Under the pieces are notes generated by a model, which saw only the letters and a list, made by a program, of their open reading frames with translations, searched no databases and was not told the origin of the DNA. Made by a program: the position numbers and the translations under genes. Below, one piece after another: positions 16,623 through 26,353 of a stretch of DNA of 64,000 nucleotides. The DNA is from Jeotgalibacillus sp. ET6. GTDB taxonomy: Bacteria; Bacillota; Bacilli; Bacillales; Jeotgalibacillaceae. The stretch covers positions 372,001 to 436,000 of the forward strand of contig NZ_JARUIU010000002.1 of the NCBI RefSeq assembly GCF_029667115.1, read 5' to 3'. The first letter of the stretch is position 1. Every line of letters starts with the position of its first letter.

Positions 16623-17432
16623 TTGAAAGCTGTTAAAATTGTTATGCTCAGTCTTTTTGCATTGGTGATCATTATTCCATTGATTGCTGTTATTTTTACC
16701 ACCTTTAAGTCAACGTCTGAGGTGTTCTCCAATATTCTCGACGTTCCTGAATCCTTCAGCTTCGATAATTATGTTTCCATTTTTGTGGATCAGCCAATGG
16801 CAAGATACTTTATGAACAGTGTCATTGTTACGTTGTTTTCTGTGACCTTTACGATCTTTTTTGCAAGTTTAATTGCTTATGCGATTACAAGGATGTTTGG
16901 CTGGATCGGGGTTGTATTTTTCTCCTTGTTTACACTCGGGATGATGGTTCCGGCACAGGTCAATATGATTCCTCTTTATCAGCTTGTATTTGATCTTGGC
17001 TTAACCAATTCACTGCTCGGACTCATTCTGGTCAATATTTCTGTCACGATGCCGGTTGCGATCTTCATTATGAGCGGATTTATGAAATCCATTCCCAAGT
17101 CGCTGTTTGAGGCAGCGAGAATTGATGGTGCAAGCGAATGGAAAATGTACAGAAGGATTGCGATTCCTTTGTCGATTCCGTCGATTGCTGCAACTTCGAT
17201 TTTCCTTTTCGTGATGCACTGGAATGATCTCCTGTATCCGCTTCTGTTTATCACAAAAAATGAATACAAGACGCTCCCTCTTGCTCTTCTTGAATTTCAG
17301 GGGGAATATGCAACCAATTATCCGATGCTTTTCACAGGTGTCCTGATCGCTTCAGCACCTATGGTATTGGCGTATCTATTCCTGCAGCGCTACTTTATCG
17401 AAGGCGTGACAGCAGGGTCGGTAAAAGGATAA
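16623..17432 (+). CDS. ABC sugar importer 1: permease, MalG-type
   Basis: 269 aa, six predicted membrane segments. EAA loop SLFEAARIDGASEWKMYRRI and C-terminal YFIEGVTAGSVKG are typical of the second permease of sugar importers. TTG start 16623 follows AGGAGGGAGAAGC. Last gene of the importer operon; it is followed by repeat copy A, which carries a terminator-like end. An MsmX-type shared ATPase, encoded elsewhere, would be needed. Confidence 0.88.
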   Translation: MKAVKIVMLSLFALVIIIPLIAVIFTTFKSTSEVFSNILDVPESFSFDNYVSIFVDQPMARYFMNSVIVTLFSVTFTIFFASLIAYAITRMFGWIGVVFFSLFTLGMMVPAQVNMIPLYQLVFDLGLTNSLLGLILVNISVTMPVAIFIMSGFMKSIPKSLFEAARIDGASEWKMYRRIAIPLSIPSIAATSIFLFVMHWNDLLYPLLFITKNEYKTLPLALLEFQGEYATNYPMLFTGVLIASAPMVLAYLFLQRYFIEGVTAGSVKG

Positions 17433-17449
17433 AGTTTTATAGTAGAAAA

Positions 17450-17675
17450 GAGGCTGGGACATAACTTAAAAATTTTAGAGAATGAACCAGTATCTACCTT
17501 GAAGTATGAGGTGAGCGAAGCGGAAGGTGGCGACTCCTGCAGGATATGACGGCAAGCTGAGACTTTACAGGGCAAGACCCTGGAAAGGCTCAGCGCCGTC
17601 CCTGCGGAAAGCGTCCACCTGAAGCGAAGTGAACCGGTCAAAGAGCTTGAGACACTTTTGTCCCAAGTTCTTTTT
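17450..17675 (+). repeat. Structured dispersed repeat, copy A
   Basis: Starts GAGGCTGGGACATAACTT and ends CTTGAGACACTTTTGTCCCAAG plus T run, the latter an intrinsic-terminator-like hairpin. The core folds as nested stems GGTGG/CCACC, TGCAGG/CCTGCG, GACGGC/GCCGTC, GCTGAG/CTCAGC and CAGGG/CCCTG. Closely related to copy B. It probably also ends the importer-1 transcript. Confidence 0.8.
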
Positions 17676-17756
17676 GTTATGCCGGCAGGAAAGGGAAGAA
17701 GGACTGGCGAATTATGTATTGGAATAAGATGGATGGTAGAAGGAGAGGAAACAGTC

Positions 17757-18476
17757 TTGAAAATTCGGTTTTTGACAGCAGCAGGCGTTTGGATGGTCCT
17801 GCTTGGAATCGTTTATTTACCGCAGCTGGCGTCTTCGGAGGAAAAGGAGAGCAAGGAGGAGATCAACCTTTTGAATTATCCTGTGCATGCCATTCATTTT
17901 ATAACGAACGATGAAGCTGAAATGGATGGTTTAATGGATCGAATTAAGCAAAGGAAAGACGATTCGATTGGCGGAGCTAAAGAAAAGCTTAGTCAGGATA
18001 AGCTCCTTGTGACGAGTGGCAGCACTCTTGACCGTCTGCCGATATCAGCTGATGAACAAAGTATAGCGGCACACGTGAATAAAGTTAAACAAGACCCCGC
18101 TCTTCAGAAGCTGCTCCATGAACAGTTGAAAAATGGAAATCGGATCTATCTATATGGAGGTCTGACTGCAGAGCTTTTCAAAGAGCTGCTGCTTTTAGAA
18201 GAAATGAAGATCAAGGCTGATGTCGGCGACTTAGAAGGATTTATTAATTTAGGAGAAAGCCAAAAAGAAAAAGGACCATTAAAAGCTTCTGGAAGAACAG
18301 AAGTGGAACAAACGAGTATAATCAGCTTTAAATTGGATGAGCAGGTTCAATATCAATATTTTGAAGTGCGGATAAACGGGGGTGGGACATCCGGGACGGA
18401 CCAGGAAGAAATGTTCATCCAGGAAATTCTGTTCCATCAAAGCAGACTCGCTGACCGCTTAATGGAAGAACAATAG
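17757..18476 (+). CDS. Membrane-anchored extracytoplasmic protein of unknown function
   Basis: 239 aa. TTG 17757 is taken as start because AAGGAGAGG precedes it by about 8 bases; the longer frame runs back into repeat copy A. A signal-anchor segment, FLTAAGVWMVLLGIVYLPQL, begins the protein, followed by a charged, mostly helical domain (EEKESKEEINLLNYPVHAIH) and a C-terminal beta region. No motif recognised. It is bracketed by repeat copies A and B between the importer operon and manA, so it may be an inserted or island-specific gene. Confidence 0.6.
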   Translation: MKIRFLTAAGVWMVLLGIVYLPQLASSEEKESKEEINLLNYPVHAIHFITNDEAEMDGLMDRIKQRKDDSIGGAKEKLSQDKLLVTSGSTLDRLPISADEQSIAAHVNKVKQDPALQKLLHEQLKNGNRIYLYGGLTAELFKELLLLEEMKIKADVGDLEGFINLGESQKEKGPLKASGRTEVEQTSIISFKLDEQVQYQYFEVRINGGGTSGTDQEEMFIQEILFHQSRLADRLMEEQ

Positions 18477-18485
18477 CAGGTAAAG

Positions 18486-18713
18486 GAGGGTGGGAGAAAA
18501 CTCAAAAAAGTTTTAAAAAAATGAGGATATATTTATTACTAATAGTAGGTGAGCTGAGCGGAAGGTGGCGACTCCAGCATTAGATCACGGCAAGCTGAGA
18601 CGTTAAAGGGTAAGGCCCTGAAAAGGCTCAGCGCCGTCCCTGCTGAAAGCGTCTGCCTGAAGCGCAGTCGAACCGGTCAAAGAGCTTGAGACACTTTTGT
18701 CCCAAGTTCTTTT
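18486..18713 (+). repeat. Structured dispersed repeat, copy B
   Basis: About 75-80% identical to copy A by eye, in the same orientation, ending in the same terminator-like CTTGAGACACTTTTGTCCCAAG. The stems are partly kept (ACGGC/GCCGT, GCTGAG/CTCAGC, AGCA/TGCT). It follows the unknown gene 17757-18476 by 9 bases and probably ends its transcript. Confidence 0.8.
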
Positions 18714-18731
18714 AACCGTTTACAAAGACAA

Positions 18732-18761
18732 TTGACAGCGGGGAGTAAACTGATCTATGGT
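18732..18761 (+). promoter_or_regulatory. Promoter for manA
   Basis: TTGACA and TATGGT are 18 bases apart, about 45 bases before the manA start. The -35 is perfect; the -10 is weak. Confidence 0.45.
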
Positions 18762-18804
18762 TTATACGGATACTAAACCTTTAGAATGGAAGGATTGAAC
18801 ATAG

Positions 18805-19758
18805 ATGAGCTTGTACAAGTTAGCACCTGTTTTCAAAGAACGAATCTGGGGAGGACGAAAACTGGAATCGGAGTATGGCTACAAGATTCCTGAAGGACCG
18901 ATCGGAGAGTGCTGGGGGATTTCGGCTCATGCACACGGAGAAAGTACAGTCCAGACAGGTCCTTATAAAGGAATGACCCTCTCGCAGCTGTGGGAACAGC
19001 AAAAAGCAGAGGTGTTTGGGGAGTATGAGTTGAATGAATTCCCTCTTTTGGTTAAGGTGCTGGATGCTGCTGCTGATTTATCTGTGCAGGTTCACCCCAA
19101 TGATCAGCAGGCGATGAAGCTTGAAGGGGAGCCTTATGGAAAAACAGAGTGCTGGTACGTGCTTCATGCAGAACCGGGTGCTGAACTGATTATCGGACAC
19201 ACAGCCCAAACAAAAAATGAATTTGTCCAACGGGTGGAAGCAGGAGAGTGGTCGTCACTTTTACAAAAAAAGCCGGTCCAAAAAGGCGACTTTGTGTTTG
19301 TGGAAAGCGGCACCATTCATGCGATAGGAGCAGGGATTATGATTCTTGAAATCCAGCAATCAAGCGATACGACCTATCGTGTCTATGATTTTGACCGCAG
19401 GGATGCAGAGGGCAATAAGCGGGAGCTGCATATAGATAAAGCCATCGAAGTGTCTAAAATCCCGCACAGCAACCCGACTCCAGAGCGGGAGATAACAAAG
19501 CTTGAAAAAGGAACATTGACACGGCTTGTCTCAACAAAGGAATTTACGGTATGGCATCATGAGGCAGAAACCGGTTATGAGCTGCCGGATGCCAGTCGTT
19601 TTCAATTACTGAGTGTCATTGAAGGAGAAGGCACTCTGCACGCAGAAAAGACAGGCGAAACAACCGCTGTTGCAAAGGGTGACCATTTCCTTATTCCTAA
19701 GGATTCAGGCCGTTTAATCGCGGAAGGTTCGATGGAATGGGTGACGAGTGAGGCGTAA
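18805..19758 (+). CDS. manA: Mannose-6-phosphate isomerase, class I
   Basis: 317 aa cytoplasmic zinc cupin that interconverts mannose 6-phosphate and fructose 6-phosphate. Signatures include KERIWGGRKLES at the N-terminus, SVQVHPNDQQA (zinc ligands) near residue 96, GKTECWYVL and FVESGTIHAIGAG with the zinc histidine near 172. Length matches the short Bacillus ManA type. Start ATG 18805 behind GGAAGGA. It is monocistronic, and links mannose released by the mannan enzymes around it to glycolysis. Confidence 0.93.
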   Translation: MSLYKLAPVFKERIWGGRKLESEYGYKIPEGPIGECWGISAHAHGESTVQTGPYKGMTLSQLWEQQKAEVFGEYELNEFPLLVKVLDAAADLSVQVHPNDQQAMKLEGEPYGKTECWYVLHAEPGAELIIGHTAQTKNEFVQRVEAGEWSSLLQKKPVQKGDFVFVESGTIHAIGAGIMILEIQQSSDTTYRVYDFDRRDAEGNKRELHIDKAIEVSKIPHSNPTPEREITKLEKGTLTRLVSTKEFTVWHHEAETGYELPDASRFQLLSVIEGEGTLHAEKTGETTAVAKGDHFLIPKDSGRLIAEGSMEWVTSEA

Positions 19759-19802
19759 ACATTAAAGTAATAGAGATAATTCTATGCAAATTGCACAATG
19801 AG

Positions 19803-19830
19803 CCTGGGACAAAAATGTCCCAGGTTTTTT
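19803..19830 (+). terminator. Terminator after manA
   Basis: CCTGGGAC AAAAAT GTCCCAGG followed by six T. Confidence 0.93.
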
Positions 19831-19928
19831 CCGGTCCAGTGAAATTGGGGCATGAGGCTTAATTCAGAGATGAGCTAAGTATTACATGATCATTTTGTTG
19901 AAGTTAAAATTATTAAATTATAACATTA

Positions 19929-19943
19929 GGTAATCGTATAACT
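19929..19943. promoter_or_regulatory. Possible LacI-type operator before the GH26 gene
   Basis: GGTAATCGTATAACT matches the site at 23854 (AGTTATCGTTAAACT) at 11 of 15 positions. It lies about 170 bases before the GH26 start, upstream of a TATAAT at 19996. The match is weaker than at the other three sites. The rest of the 19831-20111 gap is AT-rich with nothing else recognised. Confidence 0.35.
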
Positions 19944-20111
19944 AAATAATTAAAAAATTTAAGTAATTAATATATGATTCATTATCCAAAGGTAGTATAA
20001 TTTAGTATAACTTCCATTTCAAAGCCCTTGTGAATAATCAAATCTTTTTAGAAAGGAGAGAAATAAATAATATAAGGAGTGGATTTCTTAAAATTTGTTC
20101 AGGAGGTTGTT

Positions 20112-23100
20112 ATGAAAAAATTAAAATCACTCATGATTCTTTGTTTAACTGCAGCACTTGTACTGCCATCGATATCGGAACCTAAAAATGTAAGCGCTTT
20201 AACTGAGGGGGATTTGCTCAATATGGCAGATCCACAGGCATCAAAGCATACGAAAGCACTTTTTAAATACCTGAAAGATGTTAGCGGCCATCAAATTTTA
20301 TTCGGTCATCAGCATGCTACTGATGAAGGTTTGACGTTGACGAATGAAGCTCCTCGAACTGCTTCTGAACAGTCAGAAGTGTTGAATGCAGTGGGGGATT
20401 ATCCAGCGGTTTTTGGCTGGGATACTGGCAGCCTAGATGGTAATGAAAAGCCGGGGGTTTCGGCTGACACTATTGATCAGAATATCGAGAATACTATTGC
20501 TTCGATGAAAAAAACGCATGAGCTTGGCGGAATTATTGCGCTTAGTATGCATCCGAAGAATTTTGTAACAGACGGGCCCTATAATGACACGACTGGAAGT
20601 GTAGTGGAGAAAATCTTGCCAGGGGGATCGAACCATGCTGATTTTAATGAGTGGCTTGATCGTCTTGCTTCCCTTGCTCAAGGGTTGAAGGATGAGAATG
20701 GGGAAGCTATACCGATCATTTTCCGTCCTTTTCATGAGCAGACGGGAAACTGGTTCTGGTGGGGAGCCCATGAAACATCTCCTGAGCAATATAAGGCAAT
20801 CTACCGATATACAGTTGACTATCTGCGTGACGAAAAAGAAGTACACAATATCCTATATGGATTTTCACCAGGGGCAGGGCCGGGTGGTGCACTGGACCGA
20901 TATATGGAAACCTATCCGGGAGATCAATATGTCGATATCTTTGGTATCGATAAATATGATGATAAAAACAATGCTGGATCTCCAGGATTTTTAGAAGACA
21001 TGGTAAAGGATCTGGCCATGATTGCAAAGCTTGCAGAAGAGAGAGGGAAGGTTTCCGCTTTTACGGAATACGGATACAGTGCATCCGGCATGAATAAAAC
21101 GGGTAACAACCTGGAGTGGTATACAGACGTCTTGGAGGCCATTAAGGCAAATCCGGATGCGAGTAAAATCTCCTATATGCAGACGTGGGCCAATTTCGGG
21201 TGGCCGAACAATATGTATGTTCCCTATCGAGATGTTAATGGTGATTTGGGAGGGGATCATGAGCTCCTGCCGAATTTTATAGATTTTTATCAAGATGATT
21301 TAACGGCTTTCCGTAATGAAGTGCAGGGTTTTTATGATAAGAAGGAGTATGAGGATCTGAAAACTGTAGAGCATGAACCGTTTATGCATTTGCTTTCTCC
21401 CGTTTCCGGTTCTGTTGTGACTGAAGAATCAACAAAAATCAGAGTGAAAATATTGAATGACAATCCTCAAAAAGTGGTGTATTCAGAAGAAGGATCAGAA
21501 AAAGAGTATGAAATGACGCTTGATGAAGATGGGTTTTATTCAGCATTGTGGTCTCCCTCTGCTGCTGTAAATGGCAGTTCTACCACATTGATCATAAAAG
21601 CAGTGAAGGAGGATGGGACCTACTTTGAGACAATATCCTCAAAGATTTTTGTGAAGGTTCCTGAGATTTCTCTCGCTGATTTTACCTTCGATGAAGACAT
21701 AGCAGGGGTACAAAACAACGGGACATATCCTGAATCAGATAACGTGGAATTTTCTCACGCGAAAGTAAATGAAGATGGAAAACTGCGTTTTGCTGCAGAT
21801 ATTGATCAGCAGGAAACCTGGCAGGAATTGAAACTTCAGGTACGGAATCTCTCAGCTGATCATCTTGCACTATTAAACCGGGTTAAACTTGATGTTCTGA
21901 TTCCTGAAGAAGCGGGTGCAAAGGATTCTTCCGTCCGTTCCATTGCTATGCTCCCCCCGAATTGGGATGTGAAATTCGGTAAAGCCTCTACAGTAAAATC
22001 ATTTGAAGATCTTGAAAAAATCATAATAGATGGTGTTTCTTACAGGCAATATCAAGCATCTATTGATTTAACAGATAAGGAACTGCTTTCTTCTGCAGAG
22101 GGCCTTGCTATTTCCTTTATCGGAAGCCGGCTGGATCTTTCCAAAGGGGTATACATTGACAATATTGAATTAATCAATTCATACACAGAAGCTCCGCAGG
22201 ATCCGTTGCTGGTTGATAATTTTGAGGGTTATCTCGGTGACGACTCTCTATTAAATCAGGAGTATTCGAGTAATGGGGATCCTATTATTCTCTCTTTAAA
22301 TGAAGAGAATAAAAACAGCGGCAATTATGGTCTTGCCTACCATTTTACCATTGGATCGAGCGGATATGCGGGCAGACAGACTTCCTTGGGACCGGTCGAT
22401 TGGACGGGTACAAATGCCTTTGAGTTCTGGCTTAAACATGAAAGCTATCCTCAAAACCTTACGATTCAAATTCAAATGGGAGGAGTAAGCTTTGAAAGTA
22501 ATTTGGCGCTGGATGAGGAGTTTGAAGGAAAGGTCCGCATTCCATTTGCCGACTTTGTTCCTGCAGCATGGGAAAACAAGCCTGGTGTGGTGGTCGATCA
22601 GACAAAACTTAAATCGGTAAGCCAGTTTGCTTTATATACGGGTGGACCTTCAGGCAGTGGAGTTGTATATGTGGATGATTTAAAAGCGGTAAGTGATGAG
22701 GGTCTACCTGGTGTTCCACCGGGGGACAGCACACCACCTCCCATAGAAGAAGTTGAGCCTATCATTTTTACTTTTAATGATACGCTGGAGGGCTGGGAAG
22801 GAGCCCAGGCATCGACAGAGGATGGCAGCCTTAAAGCTCTTGTGGAATTAGGTTCAGGCAAAAAAAGCACGGTTCAAAAAACGGCTGCATATAATCTGGC
22901 AAACTACAACTACATCATTGCATATGTAAAGCACGATGAGAATGGTGAATTTGGTAGTGAGCCGCTGAAAGCCAAGCTCTTTACCAAAGCAGGAAGCTGG
23001 ACGTGGAGTGATTCTGGTGAGATAGCGATCAACAAGCAAGAGTATACAAAGATGGTTTTCGACATTACGAATCTTCCTGATAAACAGGCAGTGCAGGAAA

Positions 23101-23741
23101 TGGGTATCGAATTCCTCGCTCCTGCACAGTCAGTTGGAACTACTTATGCTTCTATTGATTCCGTCCAGGTCGTGCAGTCCCTCGATGAAGCAATTGATCC
23201 TGAACATCCTGAAGAAACAATTATGTTTCTGGATGTGCCTAAAAAGCATTGGGCCTATCCGTATATTTCCTACGGTGCTCAAGAGGGATTTTTGTCCGGT
23301 GATAACGATGGGAGGTTTAAACCAAACGGGCTTCTTTCAAGAGGAGAGGCTGTGGCTATAGTGGCAAAACAGCTTCAATGGGACATAGAGGGTAGTTTAG
23401 GTGAAAAAGAGTTTGAAAGAAATTCTATGAACTATGCAGAAAGAGCTGGTTTATTTAAGGGGTTTAAAACAAGGAAGCTCCGCCCGCAATCCAGAATGAC
23501 GAGAGGAGAAATGGCATTATTTATATCGAATGCCTACGATCTCGGACAAAACACAGCATTTCCATACAAGGATGTTAGCAGAAACACAATGGGCTACAGA
23601 GAAATCAGCCAGATGAAGAACCTCGGAATTGTCAGCGGGCGGAACACCGGGAAAACATTTCGGCCGAATGCACCGCTGACCCGTGCTGATTTCAGTGCGG
23701 TGTTAGCCAGTGTACTGGAAGAAAAATGGAGGGTGAATTAG
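20112..23741 (+). CDS. Secreted GH26 endo-1,4-beta-mannanase with CBM-like domains and three SLH domains
   Basis: 1209 aa. Start ATG 20112 behind AGGAGG. Signal peptide 1 to about 29 (VSA/L). GH26 catalytic domain about 30-400: RPFHEQ gives the acid/base Glu209 and SAFTEYGYS the nucleophile Glu319. A beta-sandwich linker follows, then a CBM27-like mannan-binding region (about 525-700, starting LADFTFDED), a family-11-like carbohydrate module (about 705-865), and another CBM-like module (about 885-1020). Three SLH domains finish the protein (from FLDVPKKHWAYPYIS), tethering it to secondary wall polymer. It makes manno-oligosaccharides for the importers nearby. A terminator follows. Confidence 0.93.
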   Translation: MKKLKSLMILCLTAALVLPSISEPKNVSALTEGDLLNMADPQASKHTKALFKYLKDVSGHQILFGHQHATDEGLTLTNEAPRTASEQSEVLNAVGDYPAVFGWDTGSLDGNEKPGVSADTIDQNIENTIASMKKTHELGGIIALSMHPKNFVTDGPYNDTTGSVVEKILPGGSNHADFNEWLDRLASLAQGLKDENGEAIPIIFRPFHEQTGNWFWWGAHETSPEQYKAIYRYTVDYLRDEKEVHNILYGFSPGAGPGGALDRYMETYPGDQYVDIFGIDKYDDKNNAGSPGFLEDMVKDLAMIAKLAEERGKVSAFTEYGYSASGMNKTGNNLEWYTDVLEAIKANPDASKISYMQTWANFGWPNNMYVPYRDVNGDLGGDHELLPNFIDFYQDDLTAFRNEVQGFYDKKEYEDLKTVEHEPFMHLLSPVSGSVVTEESTKIRVKILNDNPQKVVYSEEGSEKEYEMTLDEDGFYSALWSPSAAVNGSSTTLIIKAVKEDGTYFETISSKIFVKVPEISLADFTFDEDIAGVQNNGTYPESDNVEFSHAKVNEDGKLRFAADIDQQETWQELKLQVRNLSADHLALLNRVKLDVLIPEEAGAKDSSVRSIAMLPPNWDVKFGKASTVKSFEDLEKIIIDGVSYRQYQASIDLTDKELLSSAEGLAISFIGSRLDLSKGVYIDNIELINSYTEAPQDPLLVDNFEGYLGDDSLLNQEYSSNGDPIILSLNEENKNSGNYGLAYHFTIGSSGYAGRQTSLGPVDWTGTNAFEFWLKHESYPQNLTIQIQMGGVSFESNLALDEEFEGKVRIPFADFVPAAWENKPGVVVDQTKLKSVSQFALYTGGPSGSGVVYVDDLKAVSDEGLPGVPPGDSTPPPIEEVEPIIFTFNDTLEGWEGAQASTEDGSLKALVELGSGKKSTVQKTAAYNLANYNYIIAYVKHDENGEFGSEPLKAKLFTKAGSWTWSDSGEIAINKQEYTKMVFDITNLPDKQAVQEMGIEFLAPAQSVGTTYASIDSVQVVQSLDEAIDPEHPEETIMFLDVPKKHWAYPYISYGAQEGFLSGDNDGRFKPNGLLSRGEAVAIVAKQLQWDIEGSLGEKEFERNSMNYAERAGLFKGFKTRKLRPQSRMTRGEMALFISNAYDLGQNTAFPYKDVSRNTMGYREISQMKNLGIVSGRNTGKTFRPNAPLTRADFSAVLASVLEEKWRVN

Positions 23742-23762
23742 AATTTATTTTGCGTTAACTAC

Positions 23763-23802
23763 CCGGATGAAGAACTTCTTCACTCTTCATCCGGATTTTT
23801 TT
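23763..23802 (+). terminator. Terminator after the GH26 gene
   Basis: CCGGATGAAGA and TCTTCATCCGG pair around a short loop, followed by ATTTTTTT. Confidence 0.92.
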
Positions 23803-23817
23803 AATTACTATGCGTGA

Positions 23818-23846
23818 TTGACAAAAGGAATAACTCTATCTAGTAT
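23818..23846 (+). promoter_or_regulatory. Sigma-A promoter of the epimerase-phosphorylase operon
   Basis: TTGACA and TAGTAT with an exact 17-base spacer, 44 bases before the epimerase start. Confidence 0.75.
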
Positions 23847-23853
23847 TAAATTA

Positions 23854-23868
23854 AGTTATCGTTAAACT
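23854..23868. promoter_or_regulatory. LacI-type operator (mannan regulon)
   Basis: AGTTATCGTTAAACT, an imperfect palindrome centred on CG, begins 7 bases after the -10 box and so covers the early transcribed region. The same motif recurs at 28197 (13/15) and 32567 (12/15), each before another unit of the mannan island; the LacI gene at 26354 is the likely binder. Confidence 0.7.
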
Positions 23869-23889
23869 AATTTTAAGAAGGAGTTAACC

Positions 23890-25062
23890 ATGAATCAGAT
23901 AAAAATAGAAATCGAACAACATCTGAAAGAGCATATCCTGCCATTTTGGATGAAACTGAAAGATGAAAAGAACGGTGGTTTCTATGGGACAGTAGGCTAT
24001 GATCTGCGAGTACAATCTGAAGGAGAAAAAGGGGGAATTGCAGCTGCCCGGTTTTTATGGTCCTTTTCAGCCGCATACCGAATCATTGGAGATCCTATTT
24101 ATAAAAAACACGCTGATCATGCCTACACTTTTTTAATGGAAAAAATGATGGACCGAGAACAGGGCGGACTATACTGGATGCTTGATTATCAAGGGAATCC
24201 GGTTGATGATGAAAAGCATGTGTATACACAGTCATTCGGCATCTATGCACTGTCGGAATATTATCGCGCAATTGGAGAAAAACAAGCCCTGGAAGCAGCG
24301 ATGGACTTGTTTGACTTGGTTGAAGAAAAAGGATTCAATTCAAATTGGAATGGTTATATGGAGCAATTTGACCGTGACTGGAATCCGGTAGCAAATAATA
24401 AGCTGGGCGGCAAGCACAATGCAGCAATGACGACAAATACACATTTGCATGTTTTGGAAGCGTATACAAATCTCTGTCGTGCCAATCCTTCTCCTTTAGT
24501 GGAAAATAAATTGAAGCTTTTAATTGAACTGTTTCATACACGTATTTTCGATCAGGAGAAAAAAGTGAACCGGGCGTTTTTTGATCAAAACTGGACGTCT
24601 CTGCTTGATACGGTTTCCTATGGTCATGATATTGAGGCAAGCTGGCTGATTGATGACGCGCTTAAAGTGCTTCAGCTGGAGAGTGAGGATTACCATCAAA
24701 TGGTTCTGAGTCTTGCTTATCAAGTAAAAGAAGAAGGCATTCTTCCAGATGGTTCTCTGGCGAATGAAGTTACAGAGGGAACGAAAGACGAGACTCGCGT
24801 TTGGTGGGTGCAGGCAGAAGCTTTAGTAGGCTTTCAAAATGCATTAAATCATACAGGGAACAATGATTTTGCAGATATCATTGCGCATCTTTGGGCGTAT
24901 ATCCAGCATTATATTGTGGATTTGCGTGATGGTGGTGAGTGGTACTGGTCTATAGAGCCTGATGGCATGCCAACGAAACGTCCGGTTGCGGAGCCCTGGA
25001 AAACACCCTATCACAACAGCCGATGCTGCTTAGAAATGATGGAAAGGATGAATGAAAAATGA
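23890..25062 (+). CDS. AGE-family cellobiose/mannobiose 2-epimerase
   Basis: 390 aa (alpha/alpha)6-barrel protein of the N-acylglucosamine/cellobiose 2-epimerase family, which inverts C2 of the reducing sugar without a cofactor. Motifs: [61 protein letters not shown] and [11 protein letters not shown], which hold the conserved active-site histidines. Its last 4 bases (ATGA) overlap the GH130 phosphorylase, so here it most likely turns mannobiose into mannosyl-glucose. RBS AAGGAG before ATG 23890. Confidence 0.9.
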   Translation: MNQIKIEIEQHLKEHILPFWMKLKDEKNGGFYGTVGYDLRVQSEGEKGGIAAARFLWSFSAAYRIIGDPIYKKHADHAYTFLMEKMMDREQGGLYWMLDYQGNPVDDEKHVYTQSFGIYALSEYYRAIGEKQALEAAMDLFDLVEEKGFNSNWNGYMEQFDRDWNPVANNKLGGKHNAAMTTNTHLHVLEAYTNLCRANPSPLVENKLKLLIELFHTRIFDQEKKVNRAFFDQNWTSLLDTVSYGHDIEASWLIDDALKVLQLESEDYHQMVLSLAYQVKEEGILPDGSLANEVTEGTKDETRVWWVQAEALVGFQNALNHTGNNDFADIIAHLWAYIQHYIVDLRDGGEWYWSIEPDGMPTKRPVAEPWKTPYHNSRCCLEMMERMNEK

Positions 25063-26243
25063 TCCATGAAAACTACCACATTCATGCAAGGAAGCAGGAA
25101 ACTTTATTAGCACTTGAGAACAAAAGGGACGAAAGCTTTTGGAATGGACTATACGATCGTTATGAAAGACCGGTCCTTACACGCCATCATGTACCGATTC
25201 ATTGGCGCTTTGATTTAAATAAAACAACTAATCCCTATTTTATGGAGCGGCTTGGAGTAAACGCCACCTTTAACCCGGGAGCTATTTATTTTGAGGGTGC
25301 TTTTTATCTTGTAGTGCGCTTGGAAGGAGTAGACCGTAAATCAATTTTCGCTTTGGCAAAGAGTGATAATGGGATCGATCAATTTCGTTTTACGGGACAT
25401 CCTCTATCCTGGGAAGACATAGAGCAGGAGGAAACCAATACATATGATATGAGGCTTGTGCAGCATGAGGATGGCTGGATCTACGGTATCTACTGCTCAG
25501 AAAGAAAAGATCCGAATAGTGAAGTGTGGGATACTTCGAGTGCAGTGGCACAGGCCGGGCTGGTCCGAACGAAGGATCTGCAATCTTGGGAAAGGCTGCC
25601 TGATATTCGAACTCCTTCTCCTCAACAGCGGAATGTGGTGCTGCATCCTGAATGGGTGGACGGACAGTATGCATTCTATACGCGTCCACAGGATGGATTT
25701 ATTTCAACAGGTACAGGAGGCGGAATTGCTTTTTCTTTATGCAAAAATATAGAAGAGGCTGTTATCACAAAAGAAAAGGTGATGGATGAAAGAAGATACC
25801 ATACCATTACAGAAGTGAAAAATGGACAAGGGGCGGCCCCGATCAAAACGGAGAAAGGCTGGATTCATCTTGCGCATGGGGTGCGAAACACGGCAGCAGG
25901 CCTGCGTTATGTACTTTATGTATTTGCGACAAGTTTAAAAGATCCATCGCAAATCATTGCAAGACCAGGCGGGCACTTTCTGGCACCTTATGATGATGAA
26001 CGGACCGGGGACGTTTCAAATGTGGTTTTTTGCAACGGTGCAGTCGTCAATGAAAAGAATGAAGTGTTTATTTACTATGCATCAAGCGATACACGCATTC
26101 ATGTAGCCACTACGACAGTAGAAAAGCTTGTCGATTATACATTTAATACGCCGGAAGATCCATTGCGTTCGCATGATTGTGCAAAGCAGCGCTCAAACCT
26201 GATCCTTAAAAATGAAGAATTACTTAATAAAGAAGCTTTTTAA
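25059..26243 (+). CDS. GH130 phosphorylase, probable 4-O-beta-D-mannosyl-D-glucose phosphorylase
   Basis: 394 aa five-bladed beta-propeller enzyme. [20 protein letters not shown] carries the family N-terminal blade, and the catalytic aspartate is expected in the [17 protein letters not shown] region. Further family segments are [16 protein letters not shown] and [15 protein letters not shown]. It would split mannosyl-glucose with phosphate into mannose 1-phosphate and glucose, saving one ATP. The ATGA overlap with the epimerase strongly supports this over other GH130 specificities. Mannose 1-phosphate would still need a phosphomannomutase, which is not in the window. Confidence 0.9.
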   Translation: MIHENYHIHARKQETLLALENKRDESFWNGLYDRYERPVLTRHHVPIHWRFDLNKTTNPYFMERLGVNATFNPGAIYFEGAFYLVVRLEGVDRKSIFALAKSDNGIDQFRFTGHPLSWEDIEQEETNTYDMRLVQHEDGWIYGIYCSERKDPNSEVWDTSSAVAQAGLVRTKDLQSWERLPDIRTPSPQQRNVVLHPEWVDGQYAFYTRPQDGFISTGTGGGIAFSLCKNIEEAVITKEKVMDERRYHTITEVKNGQGAAPIKTEKGWIHLAHGVRNTAAGLRYVLYVFATSLKDPSQIIARPGGHFLAPYDDERTGDVSNVVFCNGAVVNEKNEVFIYYASSDTRIHVATTTVEKLVDYTFNTPEDPLRSHDCAKQRSNLILKNEELLNKEAF

Positions 26244-26353
26244 GTTACAACTCATAGAAAAATCCGGCTTGTAAGGTTATACTGATAACAGAAAGCAGGC
26301 AGAAAGAATTGTTTTAGCTTGTTAAAGCGGATTATAAGCCCGGAGGAATGAAT

